Shown here one piece after another: positions 24,720-35,437 of a DNA stretch of 64,000 bases. The stretch is taken from contig WAEK01000004.1 of assembly GCA_011634665.1 (NCBI GenBank), positions 958,001 through 1,022,000 on the forward strand, written 5' to 3'. The position numbers and the translations under genes were made by a program. Each line of letters opens with the position of its first letter. Position 1 is the stretch's first letter. Under the pieces are notes generated by a model, which saw only the letters and a list, made by a program, of their open reading frames with translations, was not told the DNA's origin and ran no database searches. Source of the DNA: Mortierella sp. BCC40632 (taxonomy: Eukaryota; Mortierellomycota; Mortierellomycetes; Mortierellales; Mortierellaceae).

Positions 24720-25330
24720 TTAACCATCATCTTCAATTTTCAGGATGTATTACAGGCGATGTGATCAAGGAAAAGAGGTTTACTATTGTGGGAAACTGCA
24801 TCCAGAAGCAAAATCTTCCAGTTTTTTGAGGGCTAGCTGTCAGGGTTTAAGAGATGCCACGGAATCAAACTCCTTCGAATTGTTGGGGAGAGTGGGTCAG
24901 TTGGCAAGGCCGTAATGGAAGACCCCTTCCTCGCTTGCGTGCGAGACTTGACGCATACTCTTAGAAGGACATTAACATGGACGAGACAGCATTACTCTAC
25001 AGGATACAGATGGACAGAACGTTAGCATCTAAACAAATTGAAGACAAAAGCAAATCTAAGAAGGGATAACCATCGCCAATCGTGGATTGGCGATGGGACC
25101 GACAAGCTTCCTTTGTGGATCATCGGGAGGTACCAGAGCTCTCGTTTCTTTAGGGAGATTCCCAAGAATAACTTCAGATGTTAGTATCAGTCTAATCCAA
25201 AAGTCTGGATAACCACAAAACTGTTCCCTAAATGACTCGAATAGTTTGACTCAAAACTGAATCGGGAAATTTTACTCATACTGGACAACTTGCAATAAGT
25301 TAGACTAAGCTGGGGTGAGCCCTACTGAAA
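24720..25330 (+). pseudogene. Decayed pogo/Tigger-type DDE transposase
   Basis: The order of motifs follows pogo/Tigger (DDE_1) transposases. First TGDVIKEKRF and a WL-like segment (24745-24860), then KDINMDETALLYRIQMDRTL at about 24970 with the first catalytic Asp, then TDKLPLWIIGRYQSSRFF at about 25100, and finally LLILDNL near 25280 with the second Asp. Several stops and frame changes (for example at 24824, 24963 and 25069) interrupt it. The third acidic residue, expected downstream, was not found. A relic, not a working gene. Confidence 0.65.
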
Positions 25331-25644
25331 AGTCCGGGACTCAAGGATGACGAGAAAGAAATATGGTCTTCTTTATTATTACTACCTTTGTCAAATAAAA
25401 AGGGGGAAAGGGCACGTGTCTAAACCATAGTTGTTCAGACGCGAGACTAGAACCCATGCTACTAGACCCTTGGAGGAGAATCCGTAACACTACCAAAGGC
25501 TCTCAAGCCAAGATGTTGGGTCTTGTGGAAACAATGGCCGATTATGACGTGCTGGACGAGGAACACCCCTATCAAATATATGCTGGCAGTTGGACAGTTG
25601 AAGATTTCTATCATGGGATAGTTCTTTCCGGGCTCATAGAGATT
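25331..25644. other. Spacer with short plus open frame
   Basis: The plus frame 25456-25692 (AKMLGLVETMADYDVLDE and on) is protein-like but alone, and overlaps the possible end of the next minus gene. Undecided. Confidence 0.3.
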
Positions 25645-25802
25645 TTACAGAAGGAAAGCACTGTTCCCCATGCTGCTGCGGGGAGGAAGTGAGTAGTGTA
25701 TTCCATTTTTCGAAAAATTGCTGATGATGATGCGCATGATCATATATGAGTCCCACGTTGCAAGGCCGTTGAGAGCTCAAGTAAGAGTGTCAACAGGAAG
25801 AT

Positions 25803-25833
<31 letters not shown>

Positions 25834-26930
25834 AGGTATTCAGGCAGAGATTGATATAGTAATAACTTACTTTGGATAGATGGTGCAAGGACTGTCAACA
25901 GTACCATGTAGCCAACTGCGCCGGCAAGAGACACTAGCATCCATCCCGTTGCCAGAAGACCAACCAGCAAAAAAGATACTGATATTTTTGTATAGGGCGA
26001 CAGGAACAGGAATGCGAGAGCAGCACATGCGATATGGAGTGTAGGAGGGGAGATCAATATGGTCAAGGTGTACAGAGCAGTAGAGTGTGTGAACGAGGAG
26101 TGCGAGTCGTTCAAGGCACACAGGACGATCAAGAGATGGGTTGCGAACAGCGGTGACAACTTCTATCACCAGACAGACAAACCCTGAGGCCGCTCAACAC
26201 AAAGAGCCGACCCAATATCAACACTAGTTAACTGAACTAGAGTTAGAAATCAAGTCTTCAACATCCAAGACCTCTGGAGGATGCAATGAAGGCTCCCATG
26301 GGGACCACAGGCAGATGCTGCTGGTCTTACTTGTTGGTTCTACTGCTCGTACAGCTTCCTTCTCGCGATGAACAGGTGGTATTAGCACAGTGAAATCAAA
26401 GGTAGAGAGGGGAGGGATTCCCGCTGCAAACCTTTTGAGAACCATATTTCGGCGGTGCAGGTTTTGCAGGGCGGGAGAACCATCCAAGAAGCTTTGCCTG
26501 AACACCAAGTCGTTGTCGAGCAACAAGGAGAGAGAGACAAAGAAAGAAAGAAAAGAAAGAAAAGAAAGGAAGGAAGGAAGGAAGGAAGCTCGGGCGTTTC
26601 ATCGCGAGGCTTTGTCCTCTTCTCAAAAGCAGCAGATAATCGCATGATCGTAAGGAGCTCACCCCAATCCTTGCTATGCCCAAGAGTCCTTCTTATTTCC
26701 CGCCAATATTCCTCGTCAGTGTTGTCTTCAACAGGTCCATCACTGTCTGGCTCTTCGAGAACAGCATTCTATTCTTCCATTTCGTAATTTGATTCCTGTA
26801 TTTCGTAGCCCTCATTTACTGGCACATAAATGACATTGTCCTCCTGTAGCTCTTTGTTGAGAGTAGGTGGAAGACCATCTGTCTCGTGCTATGTTTCTTA
26901 GACGTCTTGTCAGCCTCTTCGCTCGAGGCA
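25645..26930 (-). CDS. Possible multi-exon membrane protein, perhaps inactive
   Basis: Several minus frames look coding. 26640-26790 reads NTDEEYWREIRRTLGHSKDW; 26440-26510 reads KLLGWFSRPAKPAPPKYGSQ after an acceptor (TTCAG); 25869-26080 is strongly hydrophobic with about three membrane segments (LHIACAALAFLFL, SFLLVGLLATGWMLVSLAG, GYMVLLTVLAP). A donor (CAAA|GTAAGT) at about 25865 and an acceptor at 25776 join it to a last exon ending at 25645. An in-frame TAG follows YEMEE near 26774, so the upstream part is either mis-joined or broken. I do not recognise the family; exon structure is provisional. Confidence 0.3.
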
Positions 26931-27216
26931 TCCCAGCGATGATGGAGGATGAGCGACCCTTTTTTTTTTAGATATTCATCAAAAAGTGGTGAAGGACACC
27001 ATATTCAAAAAAAAAAAAAAAAAAAAAAAAAGGTTGCCTATCAGACTGCACCAAATACGACCTTGCTAGACCAGCCCCTTAACGCATCTGGCAACATAAT
27101 CGTTCTCTGCTCGCCCATGTGAAGAACAGCTTGCCAATCCGCGCATCAAGTCTTTCTATTCACCCTCCCTTCGTTTTTTTTTTTGTCATCCTCATCTTCC
27201 ATCCTCCTCCCAAAAA
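26931..27216. other. SMARCC gene upstream region
   Basis: Contains an A run at 27006-27030, then a C/T-rich stretch right before the start codon at 27217. Confidence 0.5.
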
Positions 27217-29068
27217 ATGTCGGCACGCCGCAGAACGGGTGGAGCGGATATCAGCTTCTACAAATCGCCTGATACCATCGCTCTGTTCGAGAGCATCAGT
27301 GGCGACCTGACGCGTGATCTTCAATCGGACAATCAAGGATCTGACTTCAAGCCTCCTTCAGGAGAAGAACTGTCCACATTTATTCATGCGCTGCAGCAGT
27401 TTCAGGAGGATGTCCTCGGCCGCAATAACACCCATTCATTGACCTCACCACCTGTGCGGATCCCTGCCAAGGTATTCCACCCAGGCACCTTCACCTCAGA
27501 AGCTCCCATCTATACCGTTCTCCTGAGCGCCTACAGCCACCGCATCAAGCATGGATGGAGCGATTGGGACCTACCAAATACCTCGAAACAAAGCGAACAC
27601 ATCGAGCTAGTTGCTCACATTCGTGCAGCCCTTGTATCCAAAGGGTTGGTTAAAGACCCAGTTGTTGCATTTTCTGACTCTATCAATGCCGAGGATCGTG
27701 AAGGATTGACGACTACAGTGAAACAGCTAGGAGGTATGTTTTGGAGTAGTCGAAGCATCCCATACAAACTGCAAACTCACCATCAAGTACCATTGGCTGA
27801 CTTTTGGTTTTTTTTTCTTGTGTTTTTTTTTATTACTATTATTATTATTATTCTCTGGATTTGACTTTTTGTAGGAACCATTACGGCGGATGCGAAAGAG
27901 GCCACACATATTGTCCATCACTCCTCATGTGAGTTGATTGATACCGATAGCGAGGACTGGCTCCGGACGCTGGAGAAGAAGGACGGAAAAGTCTTGATTC
28001 ACCACTGGCATTATCCAGATTCGTATGATGAGTGGGTCCAGGAGAACACAGACGAACACAAGGACCCAGAACCTCAAGCTGGACATGAGGGCGCAAAGGA
28101 TGTTATTCCACGCTGGATTATTGATAGCTCCAAGTTTAACGAATGGATGAACGAAGATGACTACAATCCAGCCTCTATCAAGAAGCACGCTCAGCCCTCC
28201 GAGGAAGCTCTCCCAACTTCTACAGGCAACCAGTTCAGAAGCAAGCGAGATAACTCTGATAACACAGAATCGGATGCCAAGAGAGTAAAGCGTAGCACGT
28301 CCACGACGCCGGCAGAGACGGAGACTCAGGCAGAAACGGAAGTTGAAGCATCCACAGAAGTCAAAGCAGAGGTGGAAGCAGAGACGAAGGTTGAGGCAGA
28401 GGCGGAGGCAGAGGCAGAGGCAGAGTCTGGTCAAGCTAAAGATTCTGTCGCAGACTCTATCCAATCAGAGGATGCTGCTATGGATGAGGTGTCAGAGACT
28501 ACCAGTAGTGCCATCAAGGAAGCTCAAAACACATTAGAGGCTGACACTGATACTATGGACGTTGACTCAAGGGAAGACGATACAGACAGCAAGGCTGGGG
28601 ATGGAGCCACAAAGGACGTTGAGATCAAGGATGTCAATGCTCTCGAGCAGGACTCTAACAGAGGAAGTGCGCCACCAGAAAATGAAGAGGCCATTACACC
28701 AGCGGAAGCGGAGCGATTCCAGATGGAGGAGGAGGCCAACCGATTCCTTTCACAGCAGACCCGGGAAGTTACCATCCCATCCTATGCGGCATGGTTCACT
28801 CTCGCCAAGGTCCACGAAATCGAGTACAAATCGCTCCCCGAGTTCTTTAACTTGAAGAACAGGAGCAAAACACCTACCGTCTACAAAGATTACAGAGACT
28901 TTATGATCAACGCCTATAGGCTAAATCCATCTGAGTACCTGACTGTCACAGCTTGTCGACGAAACCTCGCTGGTGACGTTTGCGCCATCATCAGGGTCCA
29001 CGCCTTTTTAGAGCAATGGGGTCTTATTAATTACCAGGTACAGTGTTTGATACCAAGAGCTCTGCAGC

Positions 29069-29114
<46 letters not shown>

Positions 29115-31118
29115 AAAAGGAAAAGGAAAAGGAAGGCCCCTCGTTATCGCAGAAACTTATACTGTGATTTTTGTTTTTTCATTCTCCCATTCTTCTCATC
29201 TTAGGTTGATCCCGATACCAGGCCATCTCCTGTGGGTCCGGCATTCACAGGACATTTCCGTGTTACTGCAGATACTCCTCGAGGACTTCAGCCATTCTTG
29301 CCAAGCGTTGCTGCTCCCACCGCTGCACTTGCGAATGGGGAACTCAAGTCTGGAGCAAAACAGGAATCTACCACAGATCGACGTAACGCCCAAGGCGCAT
29401 CTGCTACCAAGGGAGTAGAGGATGTGCCTGAGAAGAGACAAAGGTTCAACTGCTTTACCTGTGGGACTGACTGCACCAAAACTCGTTATCACAGCATCAA
29501 AACCAAAAACTTTGAGCTCTGCACTAACTGCTATCTTGAAGGTCGCTTCCCTTCATCCATGTCGTCTGGTGAATTTATCCGACTCAATGTTCAGCACTTT
29601 AAACATGCCACAGACGAACCTTGGTCAGATCAGGAGACTCTTTTGTTGCTTGAAGGCTTGGAGCTATACGAGGATGACTGGGGTCTGATTGCTGAACACG
29701 TGGGAACTCGCGGACGTGAGCAGTGTATTCTCCAGTTTTTGCAGTTACCCATTGAGGATCCCTATCTGGAGGATATGTCGGACCGTGCGCTGGGATCACT
29801 TCAGTACCGCCGTGTACCGTTCAGTCAGGCAGACAACCCAGTGATGAGCGTTGTGGCTTTCCTGGCGAATGTAGTGAACCCTAGTGTGGCCCAGGAAGCA
29901 GCGCGTAATGCTCTGAAAGAATTGGAGGAGGTCAAGAAGGCAGCCCTTAACCAGAAGAATGCCTCGGATGCGAAAGAAGGCACTTCATCCACTAACACTT
30001 CGGCCTCCGACCCTAAGGAGGCAACCAAGATGGATGTTGACGCTGAAGATCATAAGGCTGCAGATGAGGACACAGAAATGAAGCAACCAGAAACACAGTC
30101 GCCCACTTCCAAGGTTACTGGAGATGAGAAGAAGGGGGATAAGGAGACCGAAGCCGATGTCGATGCACAGGATGAAGGTCAGGTCCAGAGGCTATTATCA
30201 AATGTTGTAGAATCACAACTGAAAAAGATGGAGCTGAAGATGCAACAGTTTGAGGAGCTGGAGAGCATCCTTGAACATGAAAAGCGGGAGCTAGAGAAGC
30301 AGAGGCAACAACTCTATCTGGATCGTCTGGCGATGAAGAAGAGTATCATGTCGATGCAGGAAAAGATGATGTTGGCTCGTCAGGCTGCAAACCCTTCACA
30401 GGCTGCTCCTACAGGCGCTCCTCTTGCCGGTCCTACTGGGGCTCCTATTAGTATTCCTACCGGCGCTCCTGCCCCTGTCCCTGTTGGCGCTCCTGGTCCT
30501 GCGGGAGCCCCTACACCCGCTGCGGCACCTGCTCCTGCTGCTCATCATCCAACTCAAGCACCCTTCCCGGGACCAGCACCGGGACATGCGCCTGGATTTG
30601 TGCCAGGACAAATGCCAGCCCCCGCACCAATGCCAATGAATGCACAGACCCCAGCAGCGCAGGCGCCAAACCCGGTCCTTGCTCGAACACAACAAGCCCA
30701 AGCAATGTCTCAAGCTCAACTTGCCCAGGCACAAGCTCAAGCTCAAGCTCAAGCTCAAGCTCAAGCACAGGCACAGGCACAAGCACAGGCACAGGCACAA
30801 GCACAGGCACAGGCACAGGCACAGGCACAAGCTCAGGCACAAGCACAGGCTCAGGCTCAGGCACATGCCCAAGCACAGGCACAAGCACAAGCACAGGCCC
30901 ATGGTCAAACACACGTTTCACAGCCCCCATCCATGGTGCCCAATGGAGTTTCCATTCCTCATCCAGGGGTCTTGCATGGTCCTGGAGTAACCCCTCAGAG
31001 CAATCCCGTTGGAGTTCTAAACCAACAGCCACCTGTGCCAGCACAGGCTATTCCACAATTGAACCAAGCTCCAAGTGCACAGCCTGGCCCCGGTGCATCT
31101 CCTTCGACAATGGGTTAA
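27217..31118 (+). CDS. SWI/SNF or RSC complex core subunit (SMARCC/Swi3/Rsc8 family)
   Basis: Scaffold subunit of ATP-dependent nucleosome remodellers in the nucleus. Three exons: 27217-27733, 27875-29037, 29205-31118; phases fit, giving 1197 residues. The N-terminal SMARCC module contains [20 protein letters not shown] (~residues 200-225). An acidic Glu/Ala repeat follows (~330-365). The SWIRM domain begins [20 protein letters not shown] near 470 and runs across the second intron. A ZZ zinc finger (CFTCGTDC...CTNC, ~640-685) and a SANT domain ([20 protein letters not shown], ~697-745) come next, then a coiled coil (~889-955). The tail is Pro/Ala-rich with a Gln-Ala repeat at ~1065-1127. Intron 2 holds an unbroken run of about 43 A. 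Long-tailed animal-like SMARCC layout rather than the shorter yeast form. Confidence 0.95.
29070..29112. repeat. A43 homopolymer in intron
   Basis: The longest single-base run in the window, in SMARCC intron 2, followed by GGAAAA repeats. Length may be inaccurate because sequencing of such runs is error-prone. Confidence 0.9.
30718..30903 (+). repeat. CAGGCA/CAAGCT hexanucleotide repeat coding Gln-Ala
   Basis: About 30 copies of a six-base unit (CARGCN CARGCN) in frame within the SMARCC tail, giving alternating Gln-Ala. It yields spurious open frames in other frames (Leu-Cys on minus). Confidence 0.95.
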
Positions 31119-31807
31119 TCATGTAGCTTTCTGATATTTCCACGCTTTCGAGGATCTTCCATTATCCCACTATGCTCCGCTTATTGCTTGCCTATTGCTG
31201 CTAATAAAATATCGGCCTTTTTGTTTGTTTGTTTGTTTATTTGTCTGTTTGTTTGTTTTATCGCCATCGAGGACCGAGTTAGTGGTGTGGATTGGTTAAT
31301 GTCTAATCCTTTCTAACATGGCTAAACATACCCGGGGAATAACTTGTTAGTCTAGTCGAATTGGTCGAGAAAGCGGTTCGATTTTCAATTCCCGATCGTC
31401 CTATCTGTTGTTCAGTGGTATAAATCTCGGTACTGCAACACAAGTAGGCTAGAGGCATAAGTCCAGTTCAGAACCCACTGAAAGCTCGTGTGCGCCGCTT
31501 TACTGTTGAGAAGGAAATTGGTTGCATCGCTAGTGCGAAATCCCCCCCCTTCCACCCCCCACACACACTCTCTCTTTTCTTGTTCAACCGCCACAGCAAG
31601 TTCCGACTATCGCTCCTTTAATTCTTTGCTGGATTCGATTTAACCTTTCTCCTCCTCCTCCTCCTCCTTCTCCCAACACGCCACACATCATCACAAATCT
31701 TTCCTTGTATCTCTTTCCGCAAATACAACAACTAACATCGACAACAACAGCTGCAACATCACTATCACCATCACCAACATCAACACTACGCTCACAAAGC
31801 TGCAACA
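31119..31807. other. SMARCC 3' region and chitin deacetylase promoter
   Basis: Poly(A) signal AATAAA at 31203-31208, then a TTTG repeat at 31220-31260. 31550-31807 is C/T- and then CAA/CAT-rich and leads into the deacetylase start. Confidence 0.6.
31203..31208 (+). terminator. Polyadenylation signal of the SMARCC gene
   Basis: AATAAA, 85 bases past the stop codon and followed by a T/G-rich downstream element at 31220-31260, the expected arrangement for a eukaryotic mRNA 3' end. Confidence 0.6.
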
Positions 31808-33435
31808 ATGACTCGACAGCACTCTTCACAGACCAAGAAACCAAAATCCACCGCCTTGATCGGTGCTGTGGCCTTGGTCCTTGGAGTCACGATCACTCCT
31901 TTCACGTTCCAAGACGTGACGGTGGCAGGTGCAGTAACCATTGCTCATAAACCCGACACTTCTCACGCAAAGGGAACAAGCCCGTGGCCTAAATACGGTG
32001 AGAAGCCAGAAACGAATACACCCGAGATCCGAAAGTGGGTCAAGATGGTCGATTGGTCCAAAGTCCCCAAGCTTCCTGTTCGCAAGACCAAATCGCCTGG
32101 TGATCCACCAGAGTGCCCTAACCATATTGAGAAGCAAGACTGTTGGTGGACCTGTTCAGGATGTTTTGCTCCTGATGACATTGTGGAATGCCCTGGAAAG
32201 AATGCCTGGGGGTTGACGTTTGATGATGGTCCTGAACCAGGCACAACTGAGAACTTGTTGAATGTGCTGGAAAAAAAGAATGCGACAGCGACCTTTTTTG
32301 TGACAGGAATGAAGTCTTCACGAGCACCATGGCTTCTTCAGGAGACGATTGATCGGGGCCACCACCTTGCTAGTCACAGTATGTTGTGTTTTTTTTTTTT
32401 TTTTTTTTTTTTGTCTTCTGCGTTTTCGAGGAAAGGGCGAAACGATTATCACAAAGGTCACTAACAGTCCAAACATGGTCCGTGCGACACTATCAACTCT
32501 CTGTTTGTCTGTCTCAAAGCCTGGTCTCATTCTGGACTCACTACCTTGACGAACGAGGAAATCGTTGGAGAACTTATGTGGACCCAAAAGTACATCTACG
32601 ATCACACAGGCTACAAGGTCAGCTACTTCCGCCCTCCTTATGGTAAGTCCTTGGTTTTCCTTCTTTTCTTTTTACCAGCTATTACCTGTAGTGTGGACCT
32701 AACCATGATCGCTTCTCCACCCTTTTTTTTTTTTTTTTATTATTATTATTCTTTTAACTATTATCATCACTAGGTGACATTGACAACCGTGTTCGTGCCA
32801 TCGCTCGTCAGCTTGGATTCAAGACGGTCATTTGGTCACACAACTGGGATACTCAAGATTGGCAGCTTCCCGAAAAGACCATCACCCAAAAACAGGTTGT
32901 CGGTATCTTCAAGAAGGGTCTCTCCAACCTCTCATCCCGAAAGCGAGGTGTCATCACTCTTGAACACGATGGTGACAAACAAATGACTACAATGGCTCAA
33001 ACACTGTTGGATATGGGTATCAAGTATGGTATGAAACCCATGGATATCCCCAAGTGCATGGGTGATCCCATCGGATACAATGAGGTGCCTGAGGATGCCG
33101 TTCGTCCTCCTGCTGCTCCCAAGGACCCTGCACCGCCAGCACATTTGCCAGCCCCACCTTCGCCCAATGTTCCTGTTCCTGCTTCAGTTAAACAAGCCAA
33201 CAATATTAAGCCAGCATCCGTCAACCCCGGAACTCCGGTGAAGCAGGCCTCAGAGAACAATGAAGAAGTCAGTGGTCATGACGGTATCAAGCAAGCAGGC
33301 TCAACGGAGCAGGGTGAGGTCTCGAGCGCCAGTGAGAAGAAGACTCCTTCTGCTGCTTCAATGGGAGCGAGTTCCTCCAACTGGATGGTAGCCAGTTGGA
33401 CTGCTGCAGCTCTGGTTCTTAGCTGGGTTGTCTAA
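31808..33435 (+). CDS. Chitin deacetylase (NodB/CE4 family), secreted and probably GPI-anchored
   Basis: Converts chitin to chitosan in the cell wall, a hallmark of Mucoromycota walls. Three exons: 31808-32378, 32520-32642, 32774-33435; phases join to 451 residues. N-terminal hydrophobic signal (STALIGAVALVLGVTIT, ~14-30). The NodB domain starts near 134 with motif 1 TFDDGPEPGT (catalytic Asp and metal Asp), motif 2 HTWSH across the first splice junction (two metal-binding His), motif 3 RPPYGDID across the second, and a later LEHDG. A Pro/Ser/Thr-rich stalk follows and the last 20 residues are hydrophobic (WMVASWTAAALVLSWVV), which fits a GPI-anchor signal. Both introns hold T runs of 17-24 bases. 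All metal and catalytic motifs are present. Confidence 0.95.
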
Positions 33436-33680
33436 AGACTGTCTTAACAATCAAAATGGCCTCCTCCGAAAAAAAAAATTCAATAATTATACTAATAAGA
33501 AAAGAAAAAAAGTGGAGGGAGAAAGAGCTGACTGCCCTGAGTCTGTAAGAAAGGGCTCCATACCAAAAAAAAAAAAAAGTCTTTATGCATAGCGTTTTTA
33601 CCACGTCCTCTTTTCTTTCTTTCTTTTTTTTTCTCAGTTCTGTGCGGAATAATAAATAAACCAATAGCAAGAAAATGATT

Positions 33681-34550
33681 TTAACCCTGTCTAAGAGACA
33701 TGGCTATTGCCTCCTGGATCATAGCTTCCTCCGTATCTGCATTCGCTTCCCATTCTCCGCCTCCAAATTCTCCTCTACTGATCTGGGCCGCGAGCGCTGC
33801 ATCATCCAAGTAGTTCGACTGGGTTGCCGTAGGCTCCGATCCTCCTAGTCGATAACCAGTCCCTCCAAATACACTTGTCTCTTTCCCTGTGGATGACTGA
33901 CTTTGTTGCTGGGAGACATTGACCATCGGCAACTTTTCTGCCATTGCATCTGATTCACATCGAGGCAAGAATGAGGGCGTATCCACAAGCACACTCTCAC
34001 TCTTGCTTTCCTGAGTCTTTGACGGTGCCTGTGTAGCTTTAGATGTTGTGATTGATGTTGTTGCTGTTTGGGATGAGGATGACTGGGTGCTCTGTGTGGC
34101 ATTCTGGCGCTCTTCGAGCCTCTGCCTACGTATCCGCTCCATTTCTTGACGTTCACTCAGGAAACTAGGGGCAGAGGAGGACGGTGTTTCGACTGCTACA
34201 GGAGCCACAGGAGCCAGAGGAGCTACAGGAGTCACCGCAGTTGATGGAGTTGGTGCTGTGGGCAAAGCTGATGGATCGGTGACGTTGGTGTTTGTCAAAG
34301 AAGGATTCGTCGAGAGTGGGCGAACGACAAAGATGGAATAACCCTCCGTCTCCAACTGGGAAAGTGTCATTCCCAGAAAGGTCGAGGACATGTACCGAGG
34401 GGCTGGGTGAAGTGAGTTGAGGTCGTACCAACGTTCAGTCGAAGGTCCAAATCGACGTAGAGTATACCAGTGTTGGTCCAGGTTGCAGATAAATGCGATC
34501 TCGCGTCTATGTCACCCCGAATATAAAAGATGTCGACATAGTTAGCAACA

Positions 34551-34586
<36 letters not shown>

Positions 34587-35181
34587 TGTAACAATAGACA
34601 GAGGAATAAGTCTTACTCTGGCGTGGCCTTTGCGTCACTGACTTCCTTGGCACCCCAGGGGATGATCTGAGTATTCCAGATTGTCAATGCATGGCTCAGG
34701 ACCTTTTTTTGAGAGAGAGAGAGAGGTAGAGAGAGAAAGTGCGTGTGTGTGCGTATGTGTATTGTGTTAGAGAGAGATAGAAAAGAGTGACACGTCAGCA
34801 ACCCAGCACGCCATCATTTTCGTGTCGATACCTGGACAGAGAAAAATCCCGAGTCGTCCATGTTTTGGGACTTTGTGGGCCGGCCGCTTGTATTTCCAAG
34901 GGCAGCTTGCTCCTGTTGGTCAAGTTGTTGTGCAAGCTCTGCAAGGTCGATAGCTGTAAAGTACGGGCCTTGGAGAAGAGCGTTCAGGCAATGCTGTGCA
35001 CAAAGGTTGCCCTCTTGCTATATTTGAATATCGGAAACAGGGGCGGTGAGTGGGGGAAGTATGCACGTTGTCTCTGTCAGTTGAGAGAAAAGAACAAGAG
35101 TAAAATGCTGGAGCGAGAGGACCAGATGTTTGTGAATGCTTTCTGTACCTGTTCATGAAAGATGAATGGGACCAGGTCCAT
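33681..35181 (-). CDS. ATXN3: Ataxin-3-type Josephin deubiquitinase
   Basis: Cysteine protease that trims ubiquitin chains, with roles in protein quality control. Four exons: 35149-35181, 34832-35017, 34617-34702, 33681-34506; phases fit for 376 residues. The Josephin domain covers ~1-175: catalytic Cys17 in QEGNLCAQHCLNALLQG, DDSGFFSVQVLSHAL, His114 in CNLDQHWYTLRRFG and Asn132 in WYDLNSLHP. The oxyanion Gln12 is the first residue of exon 2. A Ser/Thr/Pro/Gln linker follows, then two ubiquitin-interacting-motif-like helices (DDAALAAQISRGEF and the last 16 residues, EEAMIQEAIAMSLRQG). No polyglutamine tract is present. Divergent from the Nudix gene, with 256 bases between the start codons. 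Confidence 0.95.
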
Positions 35182-35437
35182 GGTGGCTAGAGTTGTGGAT
35201 GGGGTGGAAGAGGTTGATGGTGAACTAGAAAAGAGAGAAGAATAGGAGAGAAAGAGGTAAATGGCAAATGGCAAATGGAGAGACTGACTGCTCATGTGTC
35301 CCTTGAATGTACTCCAAAGGAAGGAGCACTCCACAGCCACCGCGCCCAATTCTTTTTCTTTGCCTTTGTCGTTGTCTTTCTTCTCTCTCTTTCTCTCCTC
35401 TGTTCTCTCTGGGCACCTCCTATCAAGACAACCCACG
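35182..35437. promoter_or_regulatory. Shared divergent promoter, ATXN3 / Nudix gene
   Basis: Only 256 bases separate the two start codons, so both promoters must lie here. The half next to the Nudix gene is C/T-rich (35370-35410), as upstream of other genes in this window. No specific factor site identified. Confidence 0.55.

Noticed and set aside
25456..25692. Plus-strand 78-codon frame as a gene
   Set aside because: It is protein-like but isolated, has no recognisable family and overlaps the possible end of a minus gene; left as undecided spacer.
30396..30914. Minus-strand frame rich in Leu-Cys and Leu-Ser
   Set aside because: Artefact of the CAGGCA repeat in the SMARCC gene read on the other strand.
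35294..35437. 48-residue N-terminal extension of the Nudix protein
   Set aside because: Encoded by the C/T-rich promoter or leader; the family starts near the ATG at 35438.
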